Positions 1 to 8,494 of a stretch of DNA of 64,000 bases are shown here, piece by piece (the first letter of the stretch is position 1; every line of letters begins with the position of its first letter). The position numbers and the translations under genes are program-made. The stretch comes from an uncultured Desulfobulbaceae bacterium (GTDB lineage Bacteria; Desulfobacterota; Desulfobulbia; Desulfobulbales; BM004): positions 48,936 through 112,935 of the forward strand of contig CAMYKS010000031.1 in the NCBI GenBank assembly GCA_947259115.1. Reading direction: 5' to 3'. The notes under the pieces are model-generated. The model saw only the letters and a list, made by a program, of their open reading frames with translations, made no database searches and had not been told where the DNA came from.

Positions 1-510
1 TGTCCCTTTGTGCCTAAAAAATAAATAAGTTGTACGCGGCAGCAGCCTCTTCAAGAGGCGAGTCAAAGCCGGGTCCTCAGGGCCCGGATTCTTTACTTAA
101 TTTTGCTTCCAGGCCACTTACAAGGATATTTAAATCGAACTCATATAGCAACTCTGCAAATTTCCTGCAGCGATTTTGGACCACGCTGAACGGTCATTTT
201 CAACATACTGAGAAAAAAACAAAGTAAGGGGTGGGGCATTACGGTCATATGAAGGCCGACAACTCTCTTGAAAACATTAACACCGGATGTAAGTAGAGAA
301 GCAAGAATAACTGTTTCGTAATTACGAGGAAAAACCCAATGTTCATTCTGGTATACAAATCATTGCTCGGTCATCCCCGAAATCGATTTTTTTACCACAA
401 ATAATTTGCATTATCTAAAGGTGATTCTTTTATTATTATTGGCGCAAGTTTATTTTTGGGTTAAATGGAATAATAAAGAGTTTAATACCAATTCCTTTGC
501 AGGTGAAAAA
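1..510. other. Leading intergenic region, no gene seen
   Basis: No convincing coding sequence lies here. A 65-codon open frame from a TTG at 30 has no ribosome site and a low-complexity translation, so I reject it. The first 90 bases hold two tandem hairpins (listed separately). From about 230 to 500 the sequence is AT-rich and serves as the upstream region of the bacteriohemerythrin gene. The gene that precedes the hairpins must lie outside the window. Confidence 0.5.
45..87 (+). terminator. Two tandem GC-rich hairpins
   Basis: Positions 45-59 fold as a perfect stem (GCCTCT/AGAGGC around a short loop). Positions 69-87 form an 8-bp stem, CCGGGTCC with GGGCCCGG, with one G-T wobble and a 3-base loop. 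The second is followed by a T-biased but not uniform tract. They may end transcription from a gene left of the window. The linker GAGTCAAAGCC faintly recalls the CGCAAAGCC core of the c-di-GMP-I riboswitch, but other conserved parts are missing, so I do not call one. Confidence 0.3.
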
Positions 511-915
511 ATGGCTCATATCACATGGGATAACACCTTCAGTATTGGTGTGGAGGAAATTGACGCACAACACAAGATCTGGATTGATACGATCAATGAT
601 CTGCATGATGCCTTATACCACAGCAGCAGTGAGAATCTTACTGCTAAGACGAACAAGGCTGTAGAAGCCATGTGGGAGTATACCCGTTTCCATTTCCAGA
701 CAGAGGAAACATATATGAAAAGTATCAATTATCCGGATTTGACAAGCCATCAGGCCATCCATGACATGTTTTCATTGGAGGTCATGAATATATATAATGA
801 CATCAAAGAAGGAAAACAGGTACTCAGCACCTCTGTCATGAAAATGCTGACAAACTGGCTAAAGGAGCATATCCTGCAGGAAGATAAAAAAATAGGTCTT
901 TATCTCTCCAGATAG
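511..915 (+). CDS. Bacteriohemerythrin
   Basis: A 134-residue single-domain hemerythrin that binds O2 at a non-heme di-iron site; the family serves O2 storage, sensing or delivery in microaerophiles and anaerobes. All seven expected ligands are visible: His21, His61, Glu65 (HFQTEE), His80, His84 (HQAIH), His120 and Asp125 (HILQED). I chose the ATG at 511 because AGGTG lies about 6 bases upstream and the family begins with the xxxW(D/S)xxxSVGVxxxDxQH pattern. An upstream TTG would add a hydrophobic N-terminus but has no ribosome site. It stands alone, followed by a 440-bp gap. A second, unrelated hemerythrin-fold gene lies at 8768-9301. Confidence 0.92.
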   Translation: MAHITWDNTFSIGVEEIDAQHKIWIDTINDLHDALYHSSSENLTAKTNKAVEAMWEYTRFHFQTEETYMKSINYPDLTSHQAIHDMFSLEVMNIYNDIKEGKQVLSTSVMKMLTNWLKEHILQEDKKIGLYLSR

Positions 916-1358
916 CATTCAAGCCGGTGTTGGCTTACCTCATCAACATTGCTCTGACATTTCTTTTATTTTGGGCGCCCACAAATCAACATTGTTGCAA
1001 AATCAAGAACCACTCCTGACAAATTCTGGAGTTTTGTTGTCTCTTGTCTATCCCGGGAGAGCAGAGTGCTTTCCGGATTTTCGGAATGAAATTTCCGGTA
1101 AAGCGCACAATTGGGGCTTTTCGTTCTGGGTTATATTGGCATAATTCATTGTTTTTATAAATAAATTAGAAAGAGTTGCTGGTGGTACAAGTATTGCATT
1201 TATTAAAAGAGAATATATCTAATATCGAAACAAGGCATGGCAAGAAGAAACAGATGTATTATTACTCTTGGAAAAGAAATTGCTGAAGGGCAGGGGATGG
1301 CAGGAAGCAATCCCTGCTTTTTTTCGTTTTGATAATCCTATTTTTCAGGGAGATGGAA
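916..1358. other. Intergenic region with a leader hairpin
   Basis: No coding sequence is recognised. Around 1070-1110 there are short inverted TTCCGGA/TCCGGAA-like repeats. The only clear structure is the terminator-like hairpin at 1290-1324, listed separately. The rest is AT-rich and probably carries the promoter of the HAMP protein gene. Confidence 0.45.
1290..1324 (+). terminator. Terminator-like hairpin just ahead of the HAMP gene
   Basis: GCAGGG-GAT at 1290-1298 pairs with ATCCCTGC at 1310-1317 and is followed by seven T residues (1318-1324). It lies 35 bases before the next start codon, far from the preceding gene's stop. It could therefore be an attenuator in the leader of the HAMP gene as readily as a late terminator of the hemerythrin transcript. 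Confidence 0.5.
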
Positions 1359-1937
1359 ATGGATACTACAAGTCTTATGCAGCGCCGGCAACTGGTTGTT
1401 GATCCTAAATTCCAATATGGTCTTATACTTAAAATTATTTTCCTTATGGCAGTTGTTTTGCTCGTTTCTCTCGTTTTATTAACCATTACCTTTGAAGTGT
1501 TTTCCAATATTGCTCTACCGCTTTCAGTCAGTACAAAAGGGATCATGTCTTTTGGAGCGACCCAGGGCATCAGGTTGTCTGACGTGATAAAACTTTCATT
1601 GGCGGTACTGCTGTTCTCAGTAGTTATTGGCAGTATTGCTGTGTATTTTTTTGGAATAAATTTCTCCCACAGAATGGCTGGACCGCTCCCCAGGCTGAGG
1701 AAGTATATCACTGAAATGGGCTATGGTGATTTGGATAAAAAAGTCACGTTACGGCAGAAGGATTACTTTCAGGCGTTGGCGACGGATATAAATAACCTCC
1801 GGCAGGGATGGTATTATACTATTCAGGAATTACAAGACATCAATAAACAATTACATGAAGTTGCCAATGAAGAGCAAAGGGAGATATTGGGACGATTCAG
1901 TATACTCCTCTCGGACCTCACCAGGAAAACCACATAA
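1359..1937 (+). CDS. Two-helix membrane protein with HAMP domain and no output domain
   Basis: A 192-residue inner-membrane protein. Transmembrane helices lie at about residues 22-45 and 76-98, with a short periplasmic loop of about 30 residues between them. A HAMP-like linker follows (about 99-150, with the MAGPLPRLRKYI segment after helix 2), then a coiled-coil tail rich in Glu, Gln and Leu. No kinase, methyl-accepting or GGDEF module follows, so it may signal through a partner or be a reduced chemoreceptor-like protein. ATG 1359 is preferred over ATG 1353 because CAGGGAG lies 7 bases upstream of it. A good terminator follows at 1983. Confidence 0.75.
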   Translation: MDTTSLMQRRQLVVDPKFQYGLILKIIFLMAVVLLVSLVLLTITFEVFSNIALPLSVSTKGIMSFGATQGIRLSDVIKLSLAVLLFSVVIGSIAVYFFGINFSHRMAGPLPRLRKYITEMGYGDLDKKVTLRQKDYFQALATDINNLRQGWYYTIQELQDINKQLHEVANEEQREILGRFSILLSDLTRKTT

Positions 1938-1982
1938 TAACCTGAGCTGTAAATCATTAGGTAAGAAACCATTTGAAATGTT

Positions 1983-2012
1983 AAGCCCTGAACCAAATAT
2001 GGCGGGGCTTTT
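1983..2012 (+). terminator. Rho-independent-like terminator after the HAMP gene
   Basis: AAGCCCTG at 1983-1990 pairs with CGGGGCTT at 2003-2010 over 8 bp with one G-T wobble. The 12-base loop has its own CC/GG pairing. A short T-run (TTTTATGTT) follows. It sits 45 bases past the HAMP gene stop. Confidence 0.65.
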
Positions 2013-2114
2013 ATGTTAAATATTATTATATATTCTGTAACCGGAAAACATTTTTGTTGTTGCGTAATATAATCCGTTTTCACAAACAGTTATAGCACGT
2101 AAAGGGAGGTTGTT

Positions 2115-3167
2115 ATGGGCAGGATATCGTTTGACAGTATTGCATCGGACGTTCGTTTTTTAAATCCCATGAAAGATTTTGCCGAGGACGTCCAGACCCT
2201 CCAGATCCGCAAGGACCCACTCCTGGGGGATACCAGCGTCTTCAACCCGGGACTTAAGGATAAAGCCCAGATTTTTTTCGGCAGCTGTGACCGGGAACTC
2301 ATAGAGCGTCTTGTGGAGGACACGGCAAAGACCTGCTTTTTCTGCGGTGAAGCCGTGCACAAGAGCACCCCGCGTTTCACGCCTGATTTTTCAAGTGAAG
2401 GGCGGATCAGGGTTGGTGAGGCACTCCTTTTTCCCAACCTGTTTTCCCTCGGCACCTATCACCCGGTTATCCGGCTCTGTGATGCGCATTTTCTGGAGCT
2501 TTCCGAATTCACTCCGGATTTGCTGCAAAACGGTTTTCTGGCAGCCCGGAAGTTCATTCACATTGCCTATGCAAAGGACCCGGAGGTTGCCTACGCGGCT
2601 GTGACTGCAAATTATCTGTTTCCCGCGGGCGCCAGTCTTGTACATCCACATCTGCAGATGATTGCAACACCAGTTCCTTATTCATATCAGGCGAGAATGC
2701 TCAAAGCTTTAAGCAGTTGGCAAGAAGAGAACGGTACATCCTATTTTGATGACCTTGCTGCAGAGGAGAAGGGCGGACCCCGCTATATCGGGAAAACAGG
2801 GGGGTGGCAGTGGCTCACGCCCTTTTCGCCATTGGGCAACAATGAAGTCATGGCAATCCATGATGACCTGGGTGATCTTGATGCGCTATCAGACGATGAT
2901 CTCAACAATTTGTCATCCGGTATTGCAAAGGTCCTGGCGTATTATGAGACACTCGGTCACCTCAGTTACAATTATGCCCTCTATTCTGTCCGCCAAGGCA
3001 GGGAAGATGGGAGTTTCCGAGCACTCCTTAAGATCATCACCCGGCAGAATCTGTATGCCAATTACCGCAACGATGACTATTTCCTCCAGAAACTGCTGCA
3101 GTCGGAATTGATCATCACACCCCCTGAAGAGCTGGCAGAAAATTTACGCAGTTGTTTTCAGACATGA
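2115..3167 (+). CDS. GalT/HIT-superfamily nucleotidyltransferase-like protein
   Basis: A 350-residue protein of the galactose-1-phosphate uridylyltransferase (GalT) fold in the HIT superfamily. The catalytic motif HPHLQ is at residues 177-181, in the context AGASLVHPHLQM. In GalT the second His carries the nucleotidyl intermediate. A Cys pair (CFFCG, near residue 75) in the N-terminal half resembles the metal site of the family. The length suits a two-HIT-repeat GalT, but no galactose genes (galE, galK) are nearby, so the substrate could be another sugar phosphate. The ATG at 2115 is well supported by AGGGAGG at 2103-2109. It is monocistronic and converges on the Sel1 gene. Confidence 0.72.
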   Translation: MGRISFDSIASDVRFLNPMKDFAEDVQTLQIRKDPLLGDTSVFNPGLKDKAQIFFGSCDRELIERLVEDTAKTCFFCGEAVHKSTPRFTPDFSSEGRIRVGEALLFPNLFSLGTYHPVIRLCDAHFLELSEFTPDLLQNGFLAARKFIHIAYAKDPEVAYAAVTANYLFPAGASLVHPHLQMIATPVPYSYQARMLKALSSWQEENGTSYFDDLAAEEKGGPRYIGKTGGWQWLTPFSPLGNNEVMAIHDDLGDLDALSDDDLNNLSSGIAKVLAYYETLGHLSYNYALYSVRQGREDGSFRALLKIITRQNLYANYRNDDYFLQKLLQSELIITPPEELAENLRSCFQT

Positions 3168-3220
3168 AAAACTTCTTTGGGTTGTGCAAATAGGTGACTT
3201 AAACAGGTTCGGAAAGGATT

Positions 3221-4060
3221 TTACTTACGCGGGCTGTGTTTTGAAAGCCACTTGCGGGCTTGAAGTTTAGCCTCGTCGATCTGCTTGTCCTGCATTTGTT
3301 TTGCCAGCCGCACCTGGCTGTTTCTCGACTCCAGGATACCGTTTTGGGCAGCAATCTCAAACCACATATAGGCAAGTATAAAATGCCGGGGCATACCCTG
3401 TGCCTTACCATGGGATAACAATATACCCAGATTGAACTGCGAGTCAGCCAAACCCTGTTCCGCAGCCTTCAAAAACCAGACATAGGCCTCCTGGTTATTT
3501 TGCCTGACTCCGTTTCCCTTGGAAAGCATGACTGCCAGGTTATTCTGAGCCCTGGCATGCCCCTGGTTGGCAGCCATATAGAACCAGCGATAGGCAGTTG
3601 CATAATTTTTCTGTACGCCAACGCCTTTAAAATACATGACTCCAAGGTCGTGCTGTGTCTGAGGATCAGTGATGTTGCCCTTAAAATTATCAGGTACTGG
3701 CGGTAGAGAAGCGCTGCTGAGACCTTTTTTACGCATTTCCACAATTTTCTTCTGGGCTTCTCTGTCTCCTTGAATAGCTGCCTTTTGGTACCATTTTGCG
3801 GCTTCAGGGTAATCCTGTTTTACCCCCAGGCCCATTTCGTACATAATACCCAGATGCAGCTGGGCTTTGGTATGTCCTTTTTCAGCCAGGCTTCTGAATT
3901 CACGAAATGCGCTTACATAATCTCCCTTATGAGAGGCGAACAGGCCATCTTCAAAATCAGCCTGGACATGAGCGGTGACTATCAGAGATAAAGCCAGCAA
4001 TAAAATGCAGGGAGCATTTTTTTTGGGGCTAATTTTTCTGAAAATGCGATTACGGCTCAT
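3221..4060 (-). CDS. Sel1-repeat (SLR) periplasmic protein
   Basis: A 279-residue protein with an N-terminal signal peptide: basic n-region, hydrophobic stretch around CILLLALSLIVTAHVQA, probable cleavage before DFEDG. About five Sel1-like repeats follow, seen as recurring A-x-x-x-LGxMYxxGxGVxxxxxxAxxWYxxAAxxG units. These helical repeats act as protein-interaction scaffolds, often at the cell envelope. The start is uncertain: a GTG at 4108 extends the frame by 16 residues, but the ATG at 4060 puts the signal peptide at the N-terminus. An AAGGGGAG sequence upstream is too far from 4060 to be decisive. No partner gene is obvious. Confidence 0.82.
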   Translation of the reverse strand: MSRNRIFRKISPKKNAPCILLLALSLIVTAHVQADFEDGLFASHKGDYVSAFREFRSLAEKGHTKAQLHLGIMYEMGLGVKQDYPEAAKWYQKAAIQGDREAQKKIVEMRKKGLSSASLPPVPDNFKGNITDPQTQHDLGVMYFKGVGVQKNYATAYRWFYMAANQGHARAQNNLAVMLSKGNGVRQNNQEAYVWFLKAAEQGLADSQFNLGILLSHGKAQGMPRHFILAYMWFEIAAQNGILESRNSQVRLAKQMQDKQIDEAKLQARKWLSKHSPRK

Positions 4061-4592
4061 AATTGTAAGTTTTATAAAAAAGTTAACTCCCCTTGGCAAT
4101 AATTTCACCCAGTATTGTATAACTTCTGAGTATAAACTATTTTAAATTAAGTATCCATTTGCATGCAGGGTAACAGGTGTTTGAAATGCCATTGAGCAAT
4201 TCAGGTAAAATCAGTGGAGTTACGGAAGTGACCGGTAGAACTAAATGGCTTATTCTCTGCAGGGACAATATTATACCTTGCAGAATGGCCTGCAAAACTA
4301 TAAAAGAAAGTGGCTCTAGGAGCCTGTCGGAAAATTATAATCGTAACGAAAAAATGAGGAATTGAGTTCAAATTTTTGGAAAGTTGATGCGAATAGCAGC
4401 GCTATTTAAAGAAAATTTACGGAAATTTGAGCCGATTCTCTCGCTTTTGCGGTAGATTGGTAATTCTCCGACAGGCTCCTAGGGAAACTGCTACATAAAC
4501 TCCTTACTTAAAGAGATTTCTGCGCATAATTATGCCGGGTCTGCGCAAATAGCAGCGGGAAACTTCAAGTGTACGATTATCAGGAGGACAAA
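4061..4592. other. Intergenic region carrying a MITE
   Basis: This 530-bp gap between divergent genes is mostly filled by the MITE at 4316-4482. A 62-codon open frame at 4177-4365 runs into the left end of the element, has no ribosome site, and is rejected. The remainder presumably holds the two divergent promoters, but I cannot name one with confidence. Confidence 0.5.
4316..4482 (+). mobile_element. Complete 167-bp MITE with perfect terminal inverted repeats
   Basis: The element starts CTAGGAGCCTGTCGGA and ends with its exact reverse complement, giving 16-bp perfect terminal inverted repeats. It is too short to encode anything. The outermost CTAG on both sides is either part of the repeat or a duplicated CTAG target; insertion at CTAG/YTAR is known for some IS5-family elements. 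Two truncated copies occur at 17136-17233 and 46134-46238. The core around GCGAATAGCAGCGCTATTTA is shared by all three. No transposase that could mobilise it lies in the window. Confidence 0.85.
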
Positions 4593-5090
4593 ATGTTTAA
4601 TAAGCTGTTTGTTGCTTGTTTTTGCCTAATTTTCTTCTTTGCTCTTGTGCAGGGATCATATGCACAGGAGCCCTTGGAAGAGGGTGATTTTATAATTGAG
4701 GAAGAGATCGAGGCGGAATTTAAGACAGAACTCCAGGAAGGAGAGCAAAAACCACGGTTCATAACCTCTCAGGTGCTTACTCCAAAAGAAGTGAAACCTG
4801 CCATTGAATTCTATGTTCGCACCGATATCAGTCAAAAATTTTTGGGCCTGATAGCCGATCTCAATCTAGGCAAGATATACGGCGTCATGCAGGAGGGTAA
4901 AACAGCGACAATATACTTTGACTACAGTTATGTCTCGGTCAGGAACAAAGATAATATTCTTTATGAAAAAGGAAAAATAACATTTATAAAATTCAATTCA
5001 GGTAAATGGTTTAATGCCGAACTTTCCATGTTTCTCTTTGATTCATACCCCTTGGTGACCAAAAAAGAACAACAGGAAAAGGAGGAATAG
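4593..5090 (+). CDS. Uncharacterised secreted protein
   Basis: A 165-residue protein with a clear signal peptide (MFNKLFVACFCLIFFFALVQ..., cleavage likely after GSYA, before QEPLEEG). An acidic segment follows (about residues 24-50), then a compact C-terminal domain of about 100 residues with alternating beta-type patterns. I do not recognise the family. ATG 4593 is favoured over an in-frame start at 4569 because AGGAGG sits at 4582-4587 and because it places the signal peptide correctly. It precedes the EndoQ-helicase gene by 71 bp on the same strand, but a functional link is unproven. Confidence 0.75.
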   Translation: MFNKLFVACFCLIFFFALVQGSYAQEPLEEGDFIIEEEIEAEFKTELQEGEQKPRFITSQVLTPKEVKPAIEFYVRTDISQKFLGLIADLNLGKIYGVMQEGKTATIYFDYSYVSVRNKDNILYEKGKITFIKFNSGKWFNAELSMFLFDSYPLVTKKEQQEKEE

Positions 5091-5161
5091 CAGAGCTTTT
5101 GTCTTCCCGGAAATATCCTTTCCCAGGAAACCGGTAGATACCTGACTCATCTGCTGAAGCT

Positions 5162-8100
5162 GTGAGGTACATAGCTGATCTACATATCCATTCGCCTTTT
5201 TCCAGGGCTACGAGCAAATCAAGCAACCTGGCCGGATTGGCTGCCTGGAGTGCTGTAAAAGGGATCGATGTAATTGGCACAGGTGATTTTACCCACCCCG
5301 GCTGGTTCCGGCAGTTGCGGGAAAGTCTGCAACCTGCTGAGCCTGGATTTTTCAAGCTCAAGGATGGTGACATTCCCCGGATTTTTGAGGCTGTTTCGAC
5401 TGAAAAAGCACAATCCTGCCGTTTTGTCCTCACTGCGGAAATCAGTTCAATTTATAAAAGACACTCCATTGTAAGAAAAATTCACAATATTCTTTTTGTC
5501 CCTGATTTTGTCTCTGCTTCAAGAATAAATGCACGACTGGCAGGTATAGGCAATATCGAATCGGACGGCAGGCCCATCCTCGGGCTCGATGCCCGTGATC
5601 TGCTAGAAATAGTGCTGGAGCTGGCCCCGGATGGTTTCCTGGTGCCTGCACATATCTGGACCCCCTGGTTTTCATTGTTCGGTTCCAAGTCAGGATTTGA
5701 TTCCATTGACGACTGTTTCGGCGATTTGAGCAAATATATTTTTGCCCTTGAGACCGGCCTGTCCTCTGACCCTGATATGAACCGCCTGGTATCGGCCCTG
5801 GACCGTTTCAGCCTTATTTCAAACTCAGATTGTCATTCTCCCGGAAAACTTGGCAGGGAGGCAAATCTTTTCACCTGCGGATTTAATTTTTATTCCATGC
5901 GGGATGCCCTGAAAAATCCAGCCCTTGGAGGGTTCCAGGGAACCGTTGAATTTTTCCCGGAAGAGGGCAAATACCACCACGACGGCCATCGCAAATGCTC
6001 CATTAATTTGAGGCCGCAAGAAACCCGGAAAATTGGCTCAATCTGCCCGGTCTGTTCTAAACCGCTTACCATTGGAGTCATGCACAGGGTGATGGAGCTT
6101 GCTGACCGGGAAACTCCGCATTACCCTCCAAATTCTCCACAATTTTACAGTCTCATTCCCCTGGCCGAGGTGTTGGGTGAAATATTCTCCCGGGGGTCTA
6201 CCACGAAGACAGTAATGCATGAGTATGCCAAGCTTATCAGGCTGTTTGATTCCGAATTCAATCTCCTGCTCAATGTATCGGTGGCTGAGATCAGCCAGCG
6301 GTATTCCCCCGTCCTGGGAGAGGCGGTGAATCGTATTCGCAAGGGCAAGGTCATCCGAAAGGCCGGTTTTGACGGAGAGTTCGGGATCATAAAGGTTTTT
6401 GACGAGGGAGAATTAAAAAGGCTGATCGGCCAGTTCTCTCTTTTTAAAACTGATCGGCCGAAAAAAAAAAGAGATACTCAACCTAAGCCTTCACTGCTCA
6501 AATTCGCTGCGTCCCAAAAGGATAAAAATACCCCGTCTGCACCAAAAAGCCTTAACAAAGAACAGCTGGAGGCTGTTACATCAAGGGCCCACCATATTGT
6601 AGTTACCGCAGGACCGGGTACAGGGAAAACGTATACCCTTGTTGCCAGGATAGAAAGGCTGCTGAAAAAAGCCGGAGTCAATGCCCGGGAGATCACGGCA
6701 ATAACCTTTACAAACCGTGCTGCCGAGGAAATGCGAGAACGGCTGGCCTCTCTGCCTGGAATAAATATTGAGCAGCTCTTTGTCGGAACCTTTCATGCCT
6801 TCTGCCTCCAGCTACTGCGGGAAAATGACAAGGAGCTGACAGTTGTTGCCGACGACCGGCGCGATAAAATTTTAAAGAGGCTGTTCCATGCTTTGTCGCC
6901 AAAGGATTTCAAGGAAATAAAACAAGACATCGAGTCGCATTACCAGCGGATTGCCACCGGGGCAGGGGAGAATGGAGCCCGGGAAATCACGCCCCGTGCT
7001 TCCGCCTATCTCAAGGAACTTGATAAGAGACATGGTATTGATCTCAGTGGAGTCATTCCAGAGGTTGTCTTGCGCCTGAAAAACAACAGGGCTCTACTGC
7101 AAAAAACTCACGCAGCCCTAAAATACCTATTTATTGATGAATTCCAGGACTTGAACAGGGCCCAGTTTGAACTTGTACGGATTTTGGCCCAAAAGAGTTC
7201 CGTCTTTGCAATCGGCGATCCTGACCAGGCAATTTATGGCTTCCGTGGCAGCAATCCGGAATTTTTCCACCGTTTCATAAGTGAATTCGGTGCAGAAACC
7301 ATATCCCTGACAAGAAATTACCGGTCAGCCGAGAAAATCCTCAAAGCTGCTGCCGCTGTTATTGCAAAGAATCATAACTCTGGGACAAATCATTGCAGCA
7401 GGCTCATCCCGGAACACCCTGAACCTGGAAGCATTGAACTGTATCAGGCAGTATCACCCCTGGCTGAGGCTGAGTTTATTGTCCAGCGCATAGAGGAATT
7501 GATGGGCGGGATCAGTCATTTCTCCATTGATTCAGGGCGTGGCTCTGCAGACAAGTCTGAAGCTGCAAGAAGTTTCGCGGATTTTGCCATACTCTATCGT
7601 CTGTCGCAGCAGGCGGAATACCTGCGTGAAGCACTTGAACGCAGGGGTATCCCGTTCCAGATTGTAAATGCCAGACCCTTTTTCATGCACCGGGATATAA
7701 GGCCGCTTTATTACTGGATCAGGGCTGCGACGGAATCAGAGCCGGATGGTATTGAAACCGAGGTCTATCTCCAGCTGTTGCGGACCTTTCCCGGGGTTGG
7801 TGAAAACACCCTGTCATTACTGGAAAATCAGTTGCCGCTGGGAGGATGCCCTGATTTTTTTATGCGGGCAGCAGAAATAAAAATGCCGAAAGCGGCAAAG
7901 GATAGAATCAAGGATGTGCAGCGGCATTTACTCGCTTTTCGGAATGAGGTTGACGAAAAGGGGCTTTCGGGTCCGGCAGCCGCCATCACGAAATACCTGC
8001 GAATTAATGCTAAAACAGCTGCCGCCAAACGGTTTCTGGAGCTTGCCGGTTCATTCGGCTCTGATCTGCAGGAATTTGCGGCTTACTTAAAAAAGAATGA

Positions 8101-8494
8101 GTCAGCAACAGTGTATGATGAGAAAGCCGAGGCGATTTCCCTTATGACCATGCATGGTGCCAAAGGCCTTGAGTTTCCCGTTGTCTTTATCACAGGAATG
8201 GAGGAAGGGATATTTCCCTGCCGTTTATCCAAGGGTGGGCAGGAAGACGATAAAAATATTTTTGCAGCACCCACCTCCGTCCACGAGGAGAGACGCCTGT
8301 TCTATGTAGGGATGACACGGGCCCAGGACTCGCTCATTCTGACTTGTGCCGCAACACGGCCCATTTTCGGCAGCTACCAGAACCGACCAGTATCTCAATT
8401 TATAGCGGAAATTCCTGTTTTACTTTACGAGCAGAGAGTAAGCAAGAAGCCGAGAAAGAAAAAAGCAGCCTCAAAACAGATGAAGCTTTTTTAA
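5162..8494 (+). CDS. EndoQ-type PHP nuclease fused to UvrD/Rep helicase
   Basis: A 1110-residue two-part DNA repair protein. Residues 1-about 425 match the EndoQ family (TIGR00375), a PHP-fold endonuclease known to nick 5' of deaminated bases (hypoxanthine, uracil, xanthine) and AP sites. Visible are D6-x-H8-x-H10, the GTGDFTHPGW segment (D42, H45), E93, H108, H164, D223/H225 and a zinc site with H276, C279, C295 and C298 leading into KPLTIGVMHRVMELADR. Residues about 460-1095 are an SF1A helicase: Walker A GPGTGKT 484-490, Walker B with D659-E660, GDPDQAIYGFRG, the TMHGAKGLEF motif and VGMTRAQ. QFSLF (424-428) in the linker and QMKLF at the extreme C-terminus look like beta-clamp-binding pentapeptides. 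The start is GTG with a weak ribosome site, but the family N-terminus fits it exactly. Confidence 0.9.
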   Translation: MRYIADLHIHSPFSRATSKSSNLAGLAAWSAVKGIDVIGTGDFTHPGWFRQLRESLQPAEPGFFKLKDGDIPRIFEAVSTEKAQSCRFVLTAEISSIYKRHSIVRKIHNILFVPDFVSASRINARLAGIGNIESDGRPILGLDARDLLEIVLELAPDGFLVPAHIWTPWFSLFGSKSGFDSIDDCFGDLSKYIFALETGLSSDPDMNRLVSALDRFSLISNSDCHSPGKLGREANLFTCGFNFYSMRDALKNPALGGFQGTVEFFPEEGKYHHDGHRKCSINLRPQETRKIGSICPVCSKPLTIGVMHRVMELADRETPHYPPNSPQFYSLIPLAEVLGEIFSRGSTTKTVMHEYAKLIRLFDSEFNLLLNVSVAEISQRYSPVLGEAVNRIRKGKVIRKAGFDGEFGIIKVFDEGELKRLIGQFSLFKTDRPKKKRDTQPKPSLLKFAASQKDKNTPSAPKSLNKEQLEAVTSRAHHIVVTAGPGTGKTYTLVARIERLLKKAGVNAREITAITFTNRAAEEMRERLASLPGINIEQLFVGTFHAFCLQLLRENDKELTVVADDRRDKILKRLFHALSPKDFKEIKQDIESHYQRIATGAGENGAREITPRASAYLKELDKRHGIDLSGVIPEVVLRLKNNRALLQKTHAALKYLFIDEFQDLNRAQFELVRILAQKSSVFAIGDPDQAIYGFRGSNPEFFHRFISEFGAETISLTRNYRSAEKILKAAAAVIAKNHNSGTNHCSRLIPEHPEPGSIELYQAVSPLAEAEFIVQRIEELMGGISHFSIDSGRGSADKSEAARSFADFAILYRLSQQAEYLREALERRGIPFQIVNARPFFMHRDIRPLYYWIRAATESEPDGIETEVYLQLLRTFPGVGENTLSLLENQLPLGGCPDFFMRAAEIKMPKAAKDRIKDVQRHLLAFRNEVDEKGLSGPAAAITKYLRINAKTAAAKRFLELAGSFGSDLQEFAAYLKKNESATVYDEKAEAISLMTMHGAKGLEFPVVFITGMEEGIFPCRLSKGGQEDDKNIFAAPTSVHEERRLFYVGMTRAQDSLILTCAATRPIFGSYQNRPVSQFIAEIPVLLYEQRVSKKPRKKKAASKQMKLF

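Noticed and set aside
37-100. c-di-GMP-I (GEMM) riboswitch
   Set aside because: Only the GTCAAAGCC linker and two hairpins recall it; the conserved 5' GGCAAACC, GNRA loop and 3' pairing segments are missing.
30-227. 65-codon frame at the window start
   Set aside because: TTG start without ribosome site; it reads through two hairpins and has no recognisable protein pattern.
406-510. N-terminal membrane extension of the bacteriohemerythrin from a TTG at 406
   Set aside because: No ribosome site, AT-rich random-looking translation, and a better ATG with AGGTG at 511 where family members start.
1131-1150. Second sigma-54 promoter (TTGGCAT ... TTGTT)
   Set aside because: The spacing between the GG and the GC-equivalent is off by one and the -12 element lacks GC.
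4177-4365. 62-codon open frame
   Set aside because: It runs into the MITE left end and has no ribosome site.
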